Positions 1-8,659 are shown, numbered from the stretch's first letter. The stretch: 43,306 nucleotides of DNA from Sporolactobacillus terrae DSM 11697 (GCF_000648615.1 NZ_JFZC01000054.1:1-43306); one strand, 5' to 3'. Made by a program: numbers and translations. The notes: generated from the sequence alone by a model not told the origin.

Positions 1-88
1 TCCCGCAGGCGTCTCGCACCTCCGCTTTGTTTCTCGGCCAAGACACTGGGCTATTGGTTTGAAGACAGGGCAAAATCATATACTTTCT
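1..88. repeat. Terminal direct repeat, copy 1 (dispersed repeat family)
   Basis: These 88 bases are identical and in the same orientation to 43219-43306. The block holds the family's recognisable words: a CCCGCAGGCGTCTCGC start, a TCGGCCAAGACACTGGG middle and a CAAAATCATATACTTTCT end. It lies just beyond the levansucrase terminator, a typical intergenic position for the family. Weaker copies of parts are at 9674-9771, 27050-27100, 38330-38356 and 43012-43041. Confidence 0.9.
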
Positions 89-97
89 TATCCTGCA

Positions 98-127
98 AAA
101 AAATGTCACCGATAGGCGACATTTTTC
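98..127 (-). terminator. Intrinsic terminator after levansucrase
   Basis: An inverted repeat pairs AAAAATGTC (99-107) with GACATTTTT (118-126) around a short loop. It lies about 20 bases past the levansucrase stop. The A and T runs on both sides would let it work in either direction. Confidence 0.8.
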
Positions 128-145
128 AAAATCTATTCCGTTTAA

Positions 146-1597
146 TCAGTCAATCGTGAGCTGTCCTTGATCAAGCGTACTGTCAGGAACGACCGAGCTG
201 CGTGATCCTTGCAACTTCACGAGGAAGCTTGGTGCAAACGTTGAGTGTTGATCGTCAAATGTACCGCGGTTGGTCATATAGCTCGTAATCACTACGTTGT
301 TGCCGCGCTTTTGCGGTACGGCAAAGTGCGAGTAATTCCAAGTGATGTCATCGGTATCCAAGTCCATGTGGAGCACTAGACCGCTGCCATTCATTGGACG
401 ATAGGTTCCGGTCAGCGAGTTGGACACGTAACCGAGCATGTAGATATCTTTGTCTCCGATTCCGTCAATCGTCATTTTCGCGCCGCGTGAATCGGTAAAC
501 AGATACCATTTGCCATTCTTTTTAAAGAGGTTCGCCCTCTCGATTTCATCGGTGACCGTATTCGATGTAATCAATGGTTTCATGACTTTTTTCAGCGTGT
601 AATCGTTATTCAGCTCAATGATGCCCAAGGCCCCATTGGCCAGCGATGCCAGATTCTTTTTCGGGCTTTCGAGCAGTGCTTTTCGCTCTTTTTGGAAATA
701 CCGGAGCCCGCCGCCGTAGTAGGCCCGGTTGTCCAGCTGGTTGTCTCCCTGATAGCCGACCTTCGTCCCGGTATTTGCTTCAAAGACAAGGTATTTGTGC
801 CCTTTATCTTCTACGTAATGTGGATCACGCAGCGTATGGTTATCTGCGCCCTTGTCACCGGCCACGAATTGATCAACGGTTTGATAATATTTGCCGTCGC
901 CATCAAAAATTGATTTCAAATCTTCGATGCCGTCAACCTTTAAGGTCGTTGCATCAGGCTGTGACAGATTGATCTGCGCAGTCGTTAAGGTTTGTTTTCC
1001 GTAGAGTTTCTTGCCTTCGTCCCATGGATGACGGTTTGTGTAAAACAAACGCACTTTGCCGTCCGAGGTCAGCGTTGCCGATCCCGACCATTCCTCTGCC
1101 TGATTCTTCAAGATTTCATCATTCGTTTTCAAGTGATCATCCGCTTGGAAAACGCGACCTGCGTTCTTCCAGCTGTCAATCGATGTGTCGCCTTTCTTTT
1201 GGTAAAAAAGGTAAATGAATGTGTCGCTGCCGACATTCGGATCACCGGCGAGTGCAAAGACAATGTTATAGCCTTTATAGTTGGCTACCGTGCCGTCCGC
1301 GTTCTGCAGCGGCCAGCTGTCCCAAACATCCAAATCGATTTCGTTTCCATCTTTATCCTTGCCAACTGCCGATGGTAAATTTTCAATCGTTGATTCATCA
1401 AATTGCGGAACTTCGAAGCGTTCGTTCCCCTGCTGATCGGGAATTTTACTCATATCATAGCGTGTAATATGGGAAACGCCATAAGTCTGGTTCTTCCCAA
1501 AAGCATCAATTGGTTTCGCGGATACATTGCCTGCACCTACAATCAAAAAGGTTGCGGTAAGCAGTCCTGCAATAAGCTTCTTTGGCTGTTTTCTCAC
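146..1597 (-). CDS. sacB: Levansucrase (GH68), secreted
   Basis: Secreted fructosyltransferase that splits sucrose and builds levan or fructo-oligosaccharides. The 483-residue protein starts with a Sec signal peptide (basic MRKQPKK, hydrophobic stretch, likely cut after VSA near residue 27). GH68 landmarks are in place: VWDSWP with the nucleophile Asp93, EWSGSATL near 169, RDPHY with stabilising Asp258, and DEIER with acid/base Glu353. Length is close to B. subtilis SacB (473). The start is a GTG preceded by GGAGGAGAG. It is transcribed alone, from the promoter at 1733-1761 to the terminator at 98-127. No sucrase or levanase gene is adjacent. The SacY-type antiterminator of B. subtilis is not visible in the leader; palindromic repressor-like sites are present instead. 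Confidence 0.96.
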   Translation of the reverse strand: MRKQPKKLIAGLLTATFLIVGAGNVSAKPIDAFGKNQTYGVSHITRYDMSKIPDQQGNERFEVPQFDESTIENLPSAVGKDKDGNEIDLDVWDSWPLQNADGTVANYKGYNIVFALAGDPNVGSDTFIYLFYQKKGDTSIDSWKNAGRVFQADDHLKTNDEILKNQAEEWSGSATLTSDGKVRLFYTNRHPWDEGKKLYGKQTLTTAQINLSQPDATTLKVDGIEDLKSIFDGDGKYYQTVDQFVAGDKGADNHTLRDPHYVEDKGHKYLVFEANTGTKVGYQGDNQLDNRAYYGGGLRYFQKERKALLESPKKNLASLANGALGIIELNNDYTLKKVMKPLITSNTVTDEIERANLFKKNGKWYLFTDSRGAKMTIDGIGDKDIYMLGYVSNSLTGTYRPMNGSGLVLHMDLDTDDITWNYSHFAVPQKRGNNVVITSYMTNRGTFDDQHSTFAPSFLVKLQGSRSSVVPDSTLDQGQLTID

Positions 1598-1691
1598 GGT
1601 ATTCTTCTCTCCTCCGACGATTTTGGATTCATCGTTTCATAAACGTTGCCCTATTCACTTTTTCTCTGTTGTGCGCACAGGATAAGAACAA

Positions 1692-1709
1692 TTGTCAACC
1701 GGTTGTCAA
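1692..1709. promoter_or_regulatory. Palindromic operator-like site, downstream of the sacB promoter
   Basis: TTGTCAACCGGTTGTCAA is an 18-bp near-palindrome centred on CCGG, of the kind bound by LacI-family repressors. It begins about 17 bases after the expected transcription start of levansucrase, a roadblock position. A near copy is at 2068-2085. The regulator is not encoded in the window, so the protein family is an inference. Confidence 0.6.
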
Positions 1710-1732
1710 TCAATCGATGACTGGGCACCTCT

Positions 1733-1761
1733 AGAATACGGTGAAGCCAGCTGTCTGTCAA
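1733..1761 (-). promoter_or_regulatory. Sigma-A type promoter of levansucrase
   Basis: Read on the minus strand, TTGACA (1756-1761) is followed after 17 bases by TATTCT (1733-1738). The -35 is perfect and the -10 matches four of six. The predicted leader is about 130 nt. A cre-like element, GGGAAACGCTTACC (1779-1792 on the minus strand), sits just upstream of the -35 and matches the cre core but not the outer bases. Confidence 0.65.
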
Positions 1762-1896
1762 TTCACCAAAATATGTCGGTAAGCGTTTCCCAAACTAGAC
1801 CTTATTAAGCCTTTAGTCCCTCTTTAGATGACTGATGTAACAAACTATGCAATCTTTTGTTTTTGCCCCGTTCAAGTCGATATACAAATTAATCTG

Positions 1897-1922
1897 CCCT
1901 AGTCCATAACGGACTGGGATTT
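1897..1922 (+). terminator. Orphan terminator-like hairpin
   Basis: CCCTAGTCC (1897-1905) pairs with GGACTGGG (1911-1918) with one bulged base, followed by ATTTT. No gene reading into it on the plus strand is visible, so it may be a remnant or serve another role in the long region upstream of levansucrase. The rest of 1770-2060 shows nothing recognisable. Confidence 0.35.
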
Positions 1923-2067
1923 TCAAGCGCGCAACGCAACGAATGGACAGTACTTTTGAACCATTCGTAAAATTTCAATGATCGTTACACAAACGCAACA
2001 AAAACGGGTCTATAGCCCCCAATTCATTCCAGAAAAATTTACATTACATTTTATTATCAACCGCATT

Positions 2068-2085
2068 TTGTCAACCGATTGACAA
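2068..2085. promoter_or_regulatory. Second palindromic operator-like site upstream of sacB
   Basis: TTGTCAACCGATTGACAA repeats the site at 1692-1709 with two changes and has perfect outer arms (TTGTCAA/TTGACAA). The two sites are 376 bp apart and flank the levansucrase promoter, an arrangement compatible with repression by DNA looping. Confidence 0.55.
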
Positions 2086-2133
2086 TTGAATCATCCTTAA
2101 TCGATAGGACCGTTCACTAGCATTCATCTCCAT

Positions 2134-2171
2134 CCATGTGTAATGGGCTTTCGTCTTTTCGGTGCTGAATC
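2134..2171. repeat. Dispersed intergenic repeat, short module
   Basis: The 38 bases from CCATGTG to GGTGCTGAATC match 43084-43121 at 33 positions, with no gaps. The 3' half (GTCTTTTCGGTGCTGAATC) is identical. It lies between levansucrase and the htpX terminator. Confidence 0.7.
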
Positions 2172-2251
2172 CCGCAAACGCCGGAGCATCTGCGCGTTGA
2201 TGCACGGGTTTTTTGCATGTCCAAAAATCACATCCTGTCTTTACCTGCAAA

Positions 2252-2290
2252 AAAAATTCCTCGCACAACGTTCTGTACGAGGAATTTTTC
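2252..2290 (-). terminator. Intrinsic terminator after lemA-htpX
   Basis: AAAAATTCCTCG (2252-2263) pairs perfectly with CGAGGAATTTTT (2278-2289) around a 14-base loop. It ends the lemA-htpX operon on the minus strand. Confidence 0.85.
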
Positions 2291-2297
2291 ATTATGA

Positions 2298-3188
2298 TTA
2301 CATGGCCCTGAGCCGTTCAATCCGGCTTTCGATCGGTGGATGCGTTGCGAACCAGTTCGTTTTTTTCTTGTTTTTGCCGAATGGATTGGAGATGTACATT
2401 GAGGCCGTCGCGTCCTTGACCCGTTTCATTCCTTTGTCGTCGCTGCTGATTTTGGTAAGCGCGTTGATCAGTCCTTGCGGATCGCGGGTCAGTTCAACCG
2501 CTGAGGCATCTGCCAAATATTCACGATTTCGCGAGACAGCAAGCTGGACGAATTGTGCAACAAGCGGCGCAAGTATGATCAGAACCAGTGCAAGAATCAT
2601 AAAGATTGGATTTGACTTTTCATTATTGCGTTTGTTGTTTCGCGCGCCGCCCCAGAAAAGCATGCGCTGTCCGATGTCGGCAACAACCACAATAACGCCG
2701 ACAAGTGCAATGCAAAGCGTCATCAAACGAATGTCGTAATTGCGAATATGAGAAAATTCGTGTGCAGCAACTGCGGCAATTTCCTCACGGTTCAACCGTT
2801 CGAGTAAGCCGCTGGTGAACGCAATCACGCTTGACTCCGGTTTCATTCCGGTCGCAAACGCATTGGGCGACGGATCGTTGACAATATAGATTTTCGGCAT
2901 TGGCACATTGGCGGCCAGCGCCAGTTCCTCGACAACATTGAACAGCATCGGGTTGTCCTTTTTCTCAATCGGATGCGCACCGGCCATGCTGAGCACTTGC
3001 GCACGCGCACTGGCAAAGGTGATCGGCACGTAAACAGCAAGCACAACCGCTGCAATGATTGGCCCGGAGAACAGGTCGCCGTTCAGAAAATAGCCGACCG
3101 CCCAGCCGATCGCCAGTACAAGCACGCAGAAAAAAGTAAGCAAAACAAGCGTTTTCCGCTTATTTTGTTGAATTTGCTGATAGAGCAT
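2298..3188 (-). CDS. htpX: Protease HtpX homologue (M48B zinc metalloprotease)
   Basis: Membrane-bound zinc protease linked to membrane protein quality control. The 296-residue protein has two N-terminal membrane segments (about 15-35 and 42-62), then the HEFSH zinc motif at 143-147, two more hydrophobic segments (about 155-175 and 195-215), and a third zinc ligand probably in NREYLAD. The ATG has GGAGG six bases upstream. It starts 12 bp after lemA, and the lemA-htpX pair is a widespread Firmicutes arrangement. Nothing appears damaged. Confidence 0.96.
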   Translation of the reverse strand: MLYQQIQQNKRKTLVLLTFFCVLVLAIGWAVGYFLNGDLFSGPIIAAVVLAVYVPITFASARAQVLSMAGAHPIEKKDNPMLFNVVEELALAANVPMPKIYIVNDPSPNAFATGMKPESSVIAFTSGLLERLNREEIAAVAAHEFSHIRNYDIRLMTLCIALVGVIVVVADIGQRMLFWGGARNNKRNNEKSNPIFMILALVLIILAPLVAQFVQLAVSRNREYLADASAVELTRDPQGLINALTKISSDDKGMKRVKDATASMYISNPFGKNKKKTNWFATHPPIESRIERLRAM

Positions 3189-3200
3189 ACGCCGCCTCCG

Positions 3201-3746
3201 TTAGAACGTAACCTTAGGCACGTCGCGTTCGGCTTCCGGAATCGAGAGCAGTTCTTCTCTTTGGAAGTTGAACAATTTTGCAATAATGTTCGATGGGAAC
3301 GATTCACGCTTAATGTTGTAATCTTTAACCGTTTTGTTGTACAGCTGGCGCGAATAAGCAACCTTGTTCTCAGTCGTCGCCAGTTCTTCCTGCAGGCTGA
3401 GAAAATTCTGATTGGCTTTCAAATCCGGATAGGATTCCGCCAATGCAAAAATTGACTTCAATGCACCTTCAAGTTGATTGTCCGCTTCAATCCGCTGCTG
3501 CGGCGTTCCGCTCACCAGGCCATTGCGCGCAGCAATGACTTGATTAAGCGTTTCTTTTTCATGTTTGGCATAGCCTTTGACCGTTTCGACAAGATTTGGG
3601 ATCAGGTCATGGCGCCGTTTCAGCTGGACATCAATCTGGCTGAATGATTCCTGCACCCAGTTACGCAGCTTGACCAAACCGTTGTATTGCGCAATAAAAT
3701 AGATCACAATAATCGCAATGATCGCAATAATAATCCAAGTTGCCAT
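3201..3746 (-). CDS. lemA: LemA family protein
   Basis: LemA-type membrane-anchored helical protein of unknown biochemical role. The 181 residues start with one membrane helix (about 3-19) and continue with the family's long helices, including [19 protein letters not shown] and [14 protein letters not shown]. The rest is predicted to lie outside the cytoplasm. The ATG follows AGAGGAG at a good distance. It is the first gene of lemA-htpX. In other Firmicutes the pair is inherited together, suggesting a shared envelope-stress role; this is inference from family context. Confidence 0.94.
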   Translation of the reverse strand: MATWIIIAIIAIIVIYFIAQYNGLVKLRNWVQESFSQIDVQLKRRHDLIPNLVETVKGYAKHEKETLNQVIAARNGLVSGTPQQRIEADNQLEGALKSIFALAESYPDLKANQNFLSLQEELATTENKVAYSRQLYNKTVKDYNIKRESFPSNIIAKLFNFQREELLSIPEAERDVPKVTF

Positions 3747-3993
3747 CTTTTTTCTCCTCTTTAAATCATTTTCTTAAGTATAGCATTGGAACGCCGCTTA
3801 TAAATGATTCATCGTAAAATTCCCATAAGCGATGCGCGCAAAAAATGTACTGAAGTGGCAATACGCTTCGATTGGCCATGCCGACGGGCGAATGCCCTGA
3901 CCGCGGCTCAAGCCATTGCCGCGGGTTCGCTGATTTGTAAACGTCCCGCCGGCATGATTGATCGCCTGGAAGTGAATTTCGCTACTCTGCATT

Positions 3994-4023
3994 TAAAAAC
4001 AGCAGCTTCTCAAAGCCGCTGTT
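3994..4023 (-). terminator. Intrinsic terminator after the tyrosine phosphatase
   Basis: On the minus strand AACAGCGGCTT pairs with AAGCTGCTGTT across a TGAG loop, with one mismatch, and runs into TTTTAA. It begins just past the phosphatase stop. The stretch 3747-3993 upstream of lemA holds no gene I can support. Confidence 0.75.
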
Positions 4024-4030
4024 CCAACCT

Positions 4031-4807
4031 TTATTCGAGGCAGTATGCTTGAAGGCGCCGGCGATCCGCGCGGGTAATTCCGAACTCTGTTTCCAAGTAC
4101 TTGCCGAACTTGCCATAGCTGCTGAAGATCGCGCCAATCGCTGCGTCCAGATATTCTTCATGAACGAGGAAGCCCTCCTCGAACCGCTTCAGCTGCGGCC
4201 CGCTCACGTAGCGTGCAGCATCCGCGAATGTTTCCTCGTGGTAGCGAGTAAGCGTTTGATTCGAGAGCAAATAATCATCCATAATTGTCTCAAAGGAGAC
4301 ACCGAGCGTACGCAGCAGCAGCATGGCGCCGACCCCGGTGCGATCACGGCCGCCGGCACAGTGATGCAGTACCGGCAGATTTTCCTCCGGGTTCTTGAAC
4401 AACTGCATCAGCCGGTAGTACGATTTGTTGTGCACCGGCATTTCTCGATAGACTTGCGCAAATTTTTCTCGTGTAAACGTTTTATAAAAAGTCGCCGGAT
4501 CCCATTCCTCGCGCGCCGTCGTTTTGTCCTCGCCGTTAACCGCAATCCGCTCATGGCGCTCGCCGCCGATTTGCGGATCCGGCCGCGCATCTGCTTCTGC
4601 TTTATCACGATAGTCGTAAATGACTTTGAGATTCAGATCCTGAATATGTTTTCTATCTTGCTCGGTACTATCTGTTAAATCGGCCGACCGGAAGAGCAGA
4701 CCGCGTTTCACTTTCCGACCATCCCGCGTTTTGATTCCGCCCATATCACGGAAATTATAGACGCCTTTTAAAGGCAGTACACGTTCCATTAATCCGTTTG
4801 TTTCCAT
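4031..4807 (-). CDS. Tyrosine-protein phosphatase (Y_phosphatase3 family)
   Basis: Atypical protein tyrosine (or dual lipid/protein) phosphatase of 258 residues. The N-terminal part has GVYNFRDMGG near residue 16, typical of the family. The P-loop HCAGGRDRTG gives the catalytic Cys150 and the phosphate-binding Arg156. The start is set at the ATG of METNGL because AGAGGGGA lies five bases upstream; an ATG 13 codons earlier has no such site. It is transcribed alone and ends at the hairpin 3994-4023. The substrate is unknown. LipA-like phosphatases of Listeria and mycobacterial MptpB belong to the same broad family. Confidence 0.9.
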   Translation of the reverse strand: METNGLMERVLPLKGVYNFRDMGGIKTRDGRKVKRGLLFRSADLTDSTEQDRKHIQDLNLKVIYDYRDKAEADARPDPQIGGERHERIAVNGEDKTTAREEWDPATFYKTFTREKFAQVYREMPVHNKSYYRLMQLFKNPEENLPVLHHCAGGRDRTGVGAMLLLRTLGVSFETIMDDYLLSNQTLTRYHEETFADAARYVSGPQLKRFEEGFLVHEEYLDAAIGAIFSSYGKFGKYLETEFGITRADRRRLQAYCLE

Positions 4808-5159
4808 CGGATCCCCTCTTTCCATCCACTTTTTTTCTGTTTTCATTTATCATATCATAGTTTATAAGCGGAATTATTTCGTGTATGCAAACGAATCGTA
4901 AACATTTTCGGGACCGTTCACGCAGCGGAGATTCGCTTTCGCTTTTTGCGATTTCGCTTTAACCTCGCGGATCAGTCGATCGCTTACGGTACATCACAAA
5001 ATCACGACTCTATAGGCGCAACCTGGTGAATTTTCTGGAGGAAGTGATGCGTTGAAATAAAGCGATTTACTAGACAAATCGTCAACACTAACCACCTTAG
5101 CCATCTTATTCTCATTGAACAACACACTATGATTTTTAGGATTATAAAATCCGAAAAAA

Positions 5160-6080
5160 GTGACCCTTTTGAAAAGGACAAGGTTGTTAACAATAGGGAT
5201 TTGTACGGGCCTGCTAACTTTAAGTCGTATAGGCGCAAAACCTTTCACGGGCAGATCAGTGCAGGTGGAAGCAAAAAAAATAGCGCAGCGAACAAACCGT
5301 CCGACTGATCAAGCGTTCGTTCAACTTGAGAAAAAGTTCGACGCCCGGATTGGCGTTTATGCTTTCGATAGCGGTACACAACGGACAGTCGCTTATCGAC
5401 CGGATGACCGGTTCGCCTATGCCTCTACCTATAAGGCCCTAGCTGCAGGAGCCGTGCTGCAACAAAGCTCGATTCACCAATTAAATGAAGTCATCCTGTT
5501 TAGCAAAGATGACTTAGTCACGTATTCTCCAATCGCTGAAAATCGCGTGAATAGCGGCATGACCCTTGGTGAAATTTGCGAGGCTGCCATTCGCTACAGC
5601 GCTAACACTGCGGGCAACCTTTTACTTAAGAAACTAGGCGGTTCTAATGGATTTGAAAAAACACTCAATAAGATTGGCGACAATGTTACGAAGGCGAACC
5701 GCTTTGAGACAGATTTGAATGAAGCGATTCCCGGAGACCTCCGTGACACAAGCACGGCAAGCGCACTTGCTACCGATCTTAAAGCTTTCTCGGTTGGCAA
5801 GGCACCGCCAACTCATAAACGTAAAATGCTCGCCGATTGGATGCGTGGAAACACTACTGGAGACCAACTCATTCGTGCCGGCGTGCCAAAAGGCTGAGCG
5901 GTCGCTGATAAGTCCGGAGCCGGCGGTTATGGAACGCGAAACGACCTTGCCATCGTTTGGCCACCGAAAAGATTGCCCATTATCCTTGCAATTCTGTCCA
6001 GCCGTGATACAAAAGATGCCCCCTATCATAACGAACTTATTGCGGAGGCTGCGAAGCTCACAATCAGCACCCTTAAGTGA
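5160..6080 (+). pseudogene. Class A beta-lactamase interrupted by one in-frame TGA
   Basis: A class A serine beta-lactamase related to Bacillus PenP, reading through in one frame except for a TGA at codon 246 (5895-5897). The frame resumes as AVADKSGAGGYGTRND and ends at a normal stop (6078-6080). The position corresponds to the Trp in the PenP context PDGWEVADKTG, so one TGG to TGA change explains the break. Visible motifs are STYK (Ser89, Lys92), ETDLN with the general-base Glu, and KSG. The SDN loop reads SAN, so the usual Asp131 is already lost. The N-terminus (GTG start, basic MTLLKRTRLL then a hydrophobic run) looks like a weak signal peptide with no good ribosome site. Without readthrough the product would lack the KSG motif and be inactive. 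A sequencing error is possible. Confidence 0.88.
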
Positions 6081-6239
6081 GTGTAGCGATTGGAATACTA
6101 AAAATAACGGATTCAAGCGTCTAGAGTGACGGTTAATCAAACTTATTCTGAACCAACAAAGGTCCTTCAAACCATTATTGCGCGATTGGCAGTGAGATCG
6201 TCAAGATCAGAAACAAAGGTATATAATAAGGTCCGCGCG

Positions 6240-6872
6240 TTAGTCAAACACGGCGGTCCAATTTGGATCGTGATATGCGGCGAAGCACATCTGAATTTGT
6301 TCCTTTGTATTTTTTTCTTCGGCGAGCGTCGGCAGCTCGTCCAGTGCGAAGCAGCGGCTCTCGGTGGTTTCACTGTTCGCTTGGAATTGTCCGCCGATTC
6401 GTCTGCATTGGACGAAAACTTTGCATACCCCGTACGCGTAGCGCGGTCGGTTGTGCGCATTGCGGTCGTGAATCGCAATGATCCGCATCGGTTCAACCTC
6501 CAGCCCTGCCTCTTCTTTTACTTCTTTTTTCGTATTGGATTTAATCGATTGATCAACATCGACCCAACCACCGGGCAGCGACCAGGTGCTGTTGTTTTCT
6601 TTGACAAGCACTATTTTTTCATCTTGAAAAATGGCGGCTCGCGTATCGAGCTTCGGCGTCTGATAGCCGGTTTCGTTGCAGAAAAGGTCATGAACCTGCT
6701 CTAGCGAGAGGCCGCTTTTCGTGGCAAGCATTTCCGCGGCGATTTCGCGAATGCGGGTGAACCGCTCCTGATCAAAACGGTCCTTCGAGTAAGCGAGCCC
6801 TGCTTGGGCAAGCGACTGAAGCTCAATCGCCCAGTCCAGCCAAGGCTTATAAAGCGCTTCTTTTTGCTCCAT
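6240..6872 (-). CDS. NUDIX hydrolase with N-terminal helical domain
   Basis: NUDIX hydrolase of 210 residues. The N-terminal ~60 residues (KPWLDWAIELQSLAQAGL, then YSKDRFDQERFTRIREIAAE) match the helical domain found before the catalytic domain in a Firmicutes subgroup (PF12535). The NUDIX box starts at GGWVDVDQS and ends in KEVKEEAGL; two usual positions are conservatively changed (first Glu to Asp, Arg to Lys), and the metal-binding EVKEE is kept. The ATG of MEQKEAL is chosen because the N-terminal domain begins there; it lies 7 bp after the glucose dehydrogenase stop, so the two are probably cotranscribed. The substrate (ADP-ribose or another nucleoside diphosphate derivative) cannot be told. 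Confidence 0.88.
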   Translation of the reverse strand: MEQKEALYKPWLDWAIELQSLAQAGLAYSKDRFDQERFTRIREIAAEMLATKSGLSLEQVHDLFCNETGYQTPKLDTRAAIFQDEKIVLVKENNSTWSLPGGWVDVDQSIKSNTKKEVKEEAGLEVEPMRIIAIHDRNAHNRPRYAYGVCKVFVQCRRIGGQFQANSETTESRCFALDELPTLAEEKNTKEQIQMCFAAYHDPNWTAVFD

Positions 6873-6879
6873 GTATGGC

Positions 6880-7665
6880 TCAGCCCTTTCCCTCTTCGAA
6901 TTCGGAATAAAGCGACATGCCGCCGTCGACGAAAAGGGTTGTCCCGGTGACATAGCTCGATTCACTTGACGCCAGCCATGCAGCGGCGGCAGCCACTTCT
7001 TCCGGCTTCCCAATGGCGTTGATCGGAATCATCTCCAACGTACTCTGTTTCTGCTGCGGATCAGCGAATTTTTCCGCATTAATCGGCGTTTCAATCGCGC
7101 CCGGGGCAATACTGTTGACGCGAATGCCGCGTTTTGCATACTCCAAAGCAATCGTTTCGCTAAACAGCTTGACCCCGCCCTTGCTCGCCGCATAGTGGGC
7201 AAATGTCGGCCACGGAATCCGCTCATGAACCGAAGACATGTTAATGATGTTCCCTTTCTTCTGATGCTTTAGAAAATGGTTGATCGCCGCCCGCGCACCG
7301 AGAAAAACACCGGTTAGGTTGACGTTGATCACCTGCTCCCATTCTTTGAGGCTCATCTCATGCGTGGGGACGCGATTCTCCATGCCGGCGTTATTGACCC
7401 AGACGTCCAGAGCGCCGAAATGCTGTTCAGCCGCATCAAGAAGTGCCTGAATCCCTTGCTCGCTACCGACATCTGCTTGAATCGCAACCGCGTCGCCGCC
7501 GGCTTTTTTCAATTCTTCAGCGGTTTGTTCCGCCTGCTCACGGTCGCTGTGGTAATTGATCACAACGGCCATTTTTTCTTCAGCCAGTCGGCGCGAGATC
7601 GCATTTCCAATCCCCTTTGAGCCGCCGGTCACGACCGCTACTTTTCCTGCCAGATCTGAATACAT
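6880..7665 (-). CDS. gdh: Glucose 1-dehydrogenase (SDR family)
   Basis: NAD(P)-dependent oxidation of beta-D-glucose to gluconolactone. The product has 261 residues, the same length as B. megaterium glucose dehydrogenase, and shares its family signature: MYSDLAGKVAVVTGG start, TGGSKGIG cofactor loop, NNAGMEN, SSVHERIPWP, the catalytic YAASK, NAEKFADP, and SYVTGTTLFVDGGM at the end. The ATG has GGAGG seven bases upstream; an upstream in-frame extension is not needed. The NUDIX gene follows within 7 bp. In Bacillus the enzyme is made in the forespore with a glucose transporter; no such transporter is seen here. Substrate specificity is inferred from similarity. Confidence 0.9.
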   Translation of the reverse strand: MYSDLAGKVAVVTGGSKGIGNAISRRLAEEKMAVVINYHSDREQAEQTAEELKKAGGDAVAIQADVGSEQGIQALLDAAEQHFGALDVWVNNAGMENRVPTHEMSLKEWEQVINVNLTGVFLGARAAINHFLKHQKKGNIINMSSVHERIPWPTFAHYAASKGGVKLFSETIALEYAKRGIRVNSIAPGAIETPINAEKFADPQQKQSTLEMIPINAIGKPEEVAAAAAWLASSESSYVTGTTLFVDGGMSLYSEFEEGKG

Positions 7666-7789
7666 CGAAAAACCTCCGATCATACGTCTTCTTTTTATTG
7701 TGAAAAAGAAATGGCTCAATTGCAAGCCATCCGCAAAGGTCTACCCGTTCGCTCAAGCCTTCTCGCTCATTTTTCCCGCCAAACTGATT

Positions 7790-7795
7790 TATAAT
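7790..7795 (+). promoter_or_regulatory. Probable -10 box of the nitroreductase gene
   Basis: A perfect TATAAT lies 39 bases before the nitroreductase ATG in the divergent gap with gdh. A convincing -35 is not visible at the expected distance (7767-7772 reads TCATTT). Confidence 0.35.
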
Positions 7796-7833
7796 AACCG
7801 TTGGGAACACGATTGAAGAAAGAGGGATTGTTC

Positions 7834-8517
7834 ATGGAAACCACAAGAAACAAAGAGCAAATTAAAGCGCAGATTTTGTCCGCGTTTCACTTCCGCCATG
7901 CCTGCAAGGCGTTCGATTCGACCAAGAAAATCAGTGATGACGATTTTCGCTTCATTCTGGAAACCGCGCGACTGTCGCCGAGCTCATTTGGCCTTGAGCC
8001 GTGGAAATTCGTCGTTGTACAATCTAAGGCTCTGCGGGAAAAAATCGCCCCAGATGCATGGGGTGCAACCGAAAAACTGAAAACAGCCAGCCACTTCGTC
8101 CTCGTTCTGTCGCGTCTGAAATCGGGACTTGCAGCAAACGCGCCGCATGTTCAGCACATGATCCGTGAGGTACAGAAGTGTCCGCCGGATATTGCCAAGA
8201 TGATGACCGGCGCGATCGATAATTTTCAAAAGGTTGATTTTGATCTTGCAAGCAATGATCGTGTCTTCTTCGAATGGGGCTGCCGGCAATGCTACCTTGC
8301 CCTCGCCAACATGATGACCGCTGCTGCTGAAATCGGCATCGACTCCTGCCCAATTGAAGGATTTAATAAAGAAAAAGTTGAAAAAGTGCTAAAAGATGAA
8401 GGGATCATCAAAGGCGGCGACTTCGGCATCGCCTGCATGGCGGCGTTCGGCTACCGCGCCAAAGAGCCGCGGCCGAAAACGCGCCAACCGATCGAAGACA
8501 TCGTCGACTGGCGTTAA
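7834..8517 (+). CDS. NAD(P)H-dependent nitroreductase family oxidoreductase
   Basis: FMN-dependent nitroreductase-fold oxidoreductase of 227 residues. The N-terminal FHFRHACKAFD carries the conserved Arg that contacts FMN phosphate, SPSSFGLEPWKFVVV is the usual second FMN element, and the C-terminal half has the GIDSCPIEGF and GIACMAAFGYR strands. It resembles the NfsB / B. subtilis YfkO-type branch. The ATG of METTRN is chosen because AAAGAGGGA lies upstream; an earlier TTG lacks this. It is divergent from gdh and stands alone before the terminator at 8540-8568. The physiological substrate (quinone, nitro compound or other electrophile) is not known. Confidence 0.88.
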   Translation: METTRNKEQIKAQILSAFHFRHACKAFDSTKKISDDDFRFILETARLSPSSFGLEPWKFVVVQSKALREKIAPDAWGATEKLKTASHFVLVLSRLKSGLAANAPHVQHMIREVQKCPPDIAKMMTGAIDNFQKVDFDLASNDRVFFEWGCRQCYLALANMMTAAAEIGIDSCPIEGFNKEKVEKVLKDEGIIKGGDFGIACMAAFGYRAKEPRPKTRQPIEDIVDWR

Positions 8518-8539
8518 GGAAGTGAATCATCCTTGAAAA

Positions 8540-8568
8540 GCGCAGCCAGCTCAGGCTGTGTTTTTTTT
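8540..8568 (+). terminator. Intrinsic terminator after the nitroreductase
   Basis: GCGCAGCC (8540-8547) pairs with GGCTGTGT (8554-8561), with two G-T pairs, followed by a run of T. It lies just past the nitroreductase stop. Confidence 0.85.
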
Positions 8569-8659
8569 GCACGATTAGAAGGATAAGCGCCCTAAGGCTT
8601 CTCCAAATTCTCTTTATAGGCGCGACTGCAACGGTACCCCGCTCAATCTTTGGGCGTGC

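Noticed and set aside
1598-1726. SacY-type antiterminator (RAT) in the sacB leader
   Set aside because: No hairpin with a T run was found between the predicted transcription start and the GTG.
3804-4052. Small gene of 82 codons on the plus strand
   Set aside because: No ribosome site, composition unlike a protein (many Arg, Cys and Ala from GC-rich antisense), and it runs through the terminator and into the phosphatase gene.
5895-5897. Programmed readthrough or selenocysteine at the beta-lactamase TGA
   Set aside because: The stop replaces a Trp expected from PenP, there is no visible insertion element, and the SAN change suggests decay.
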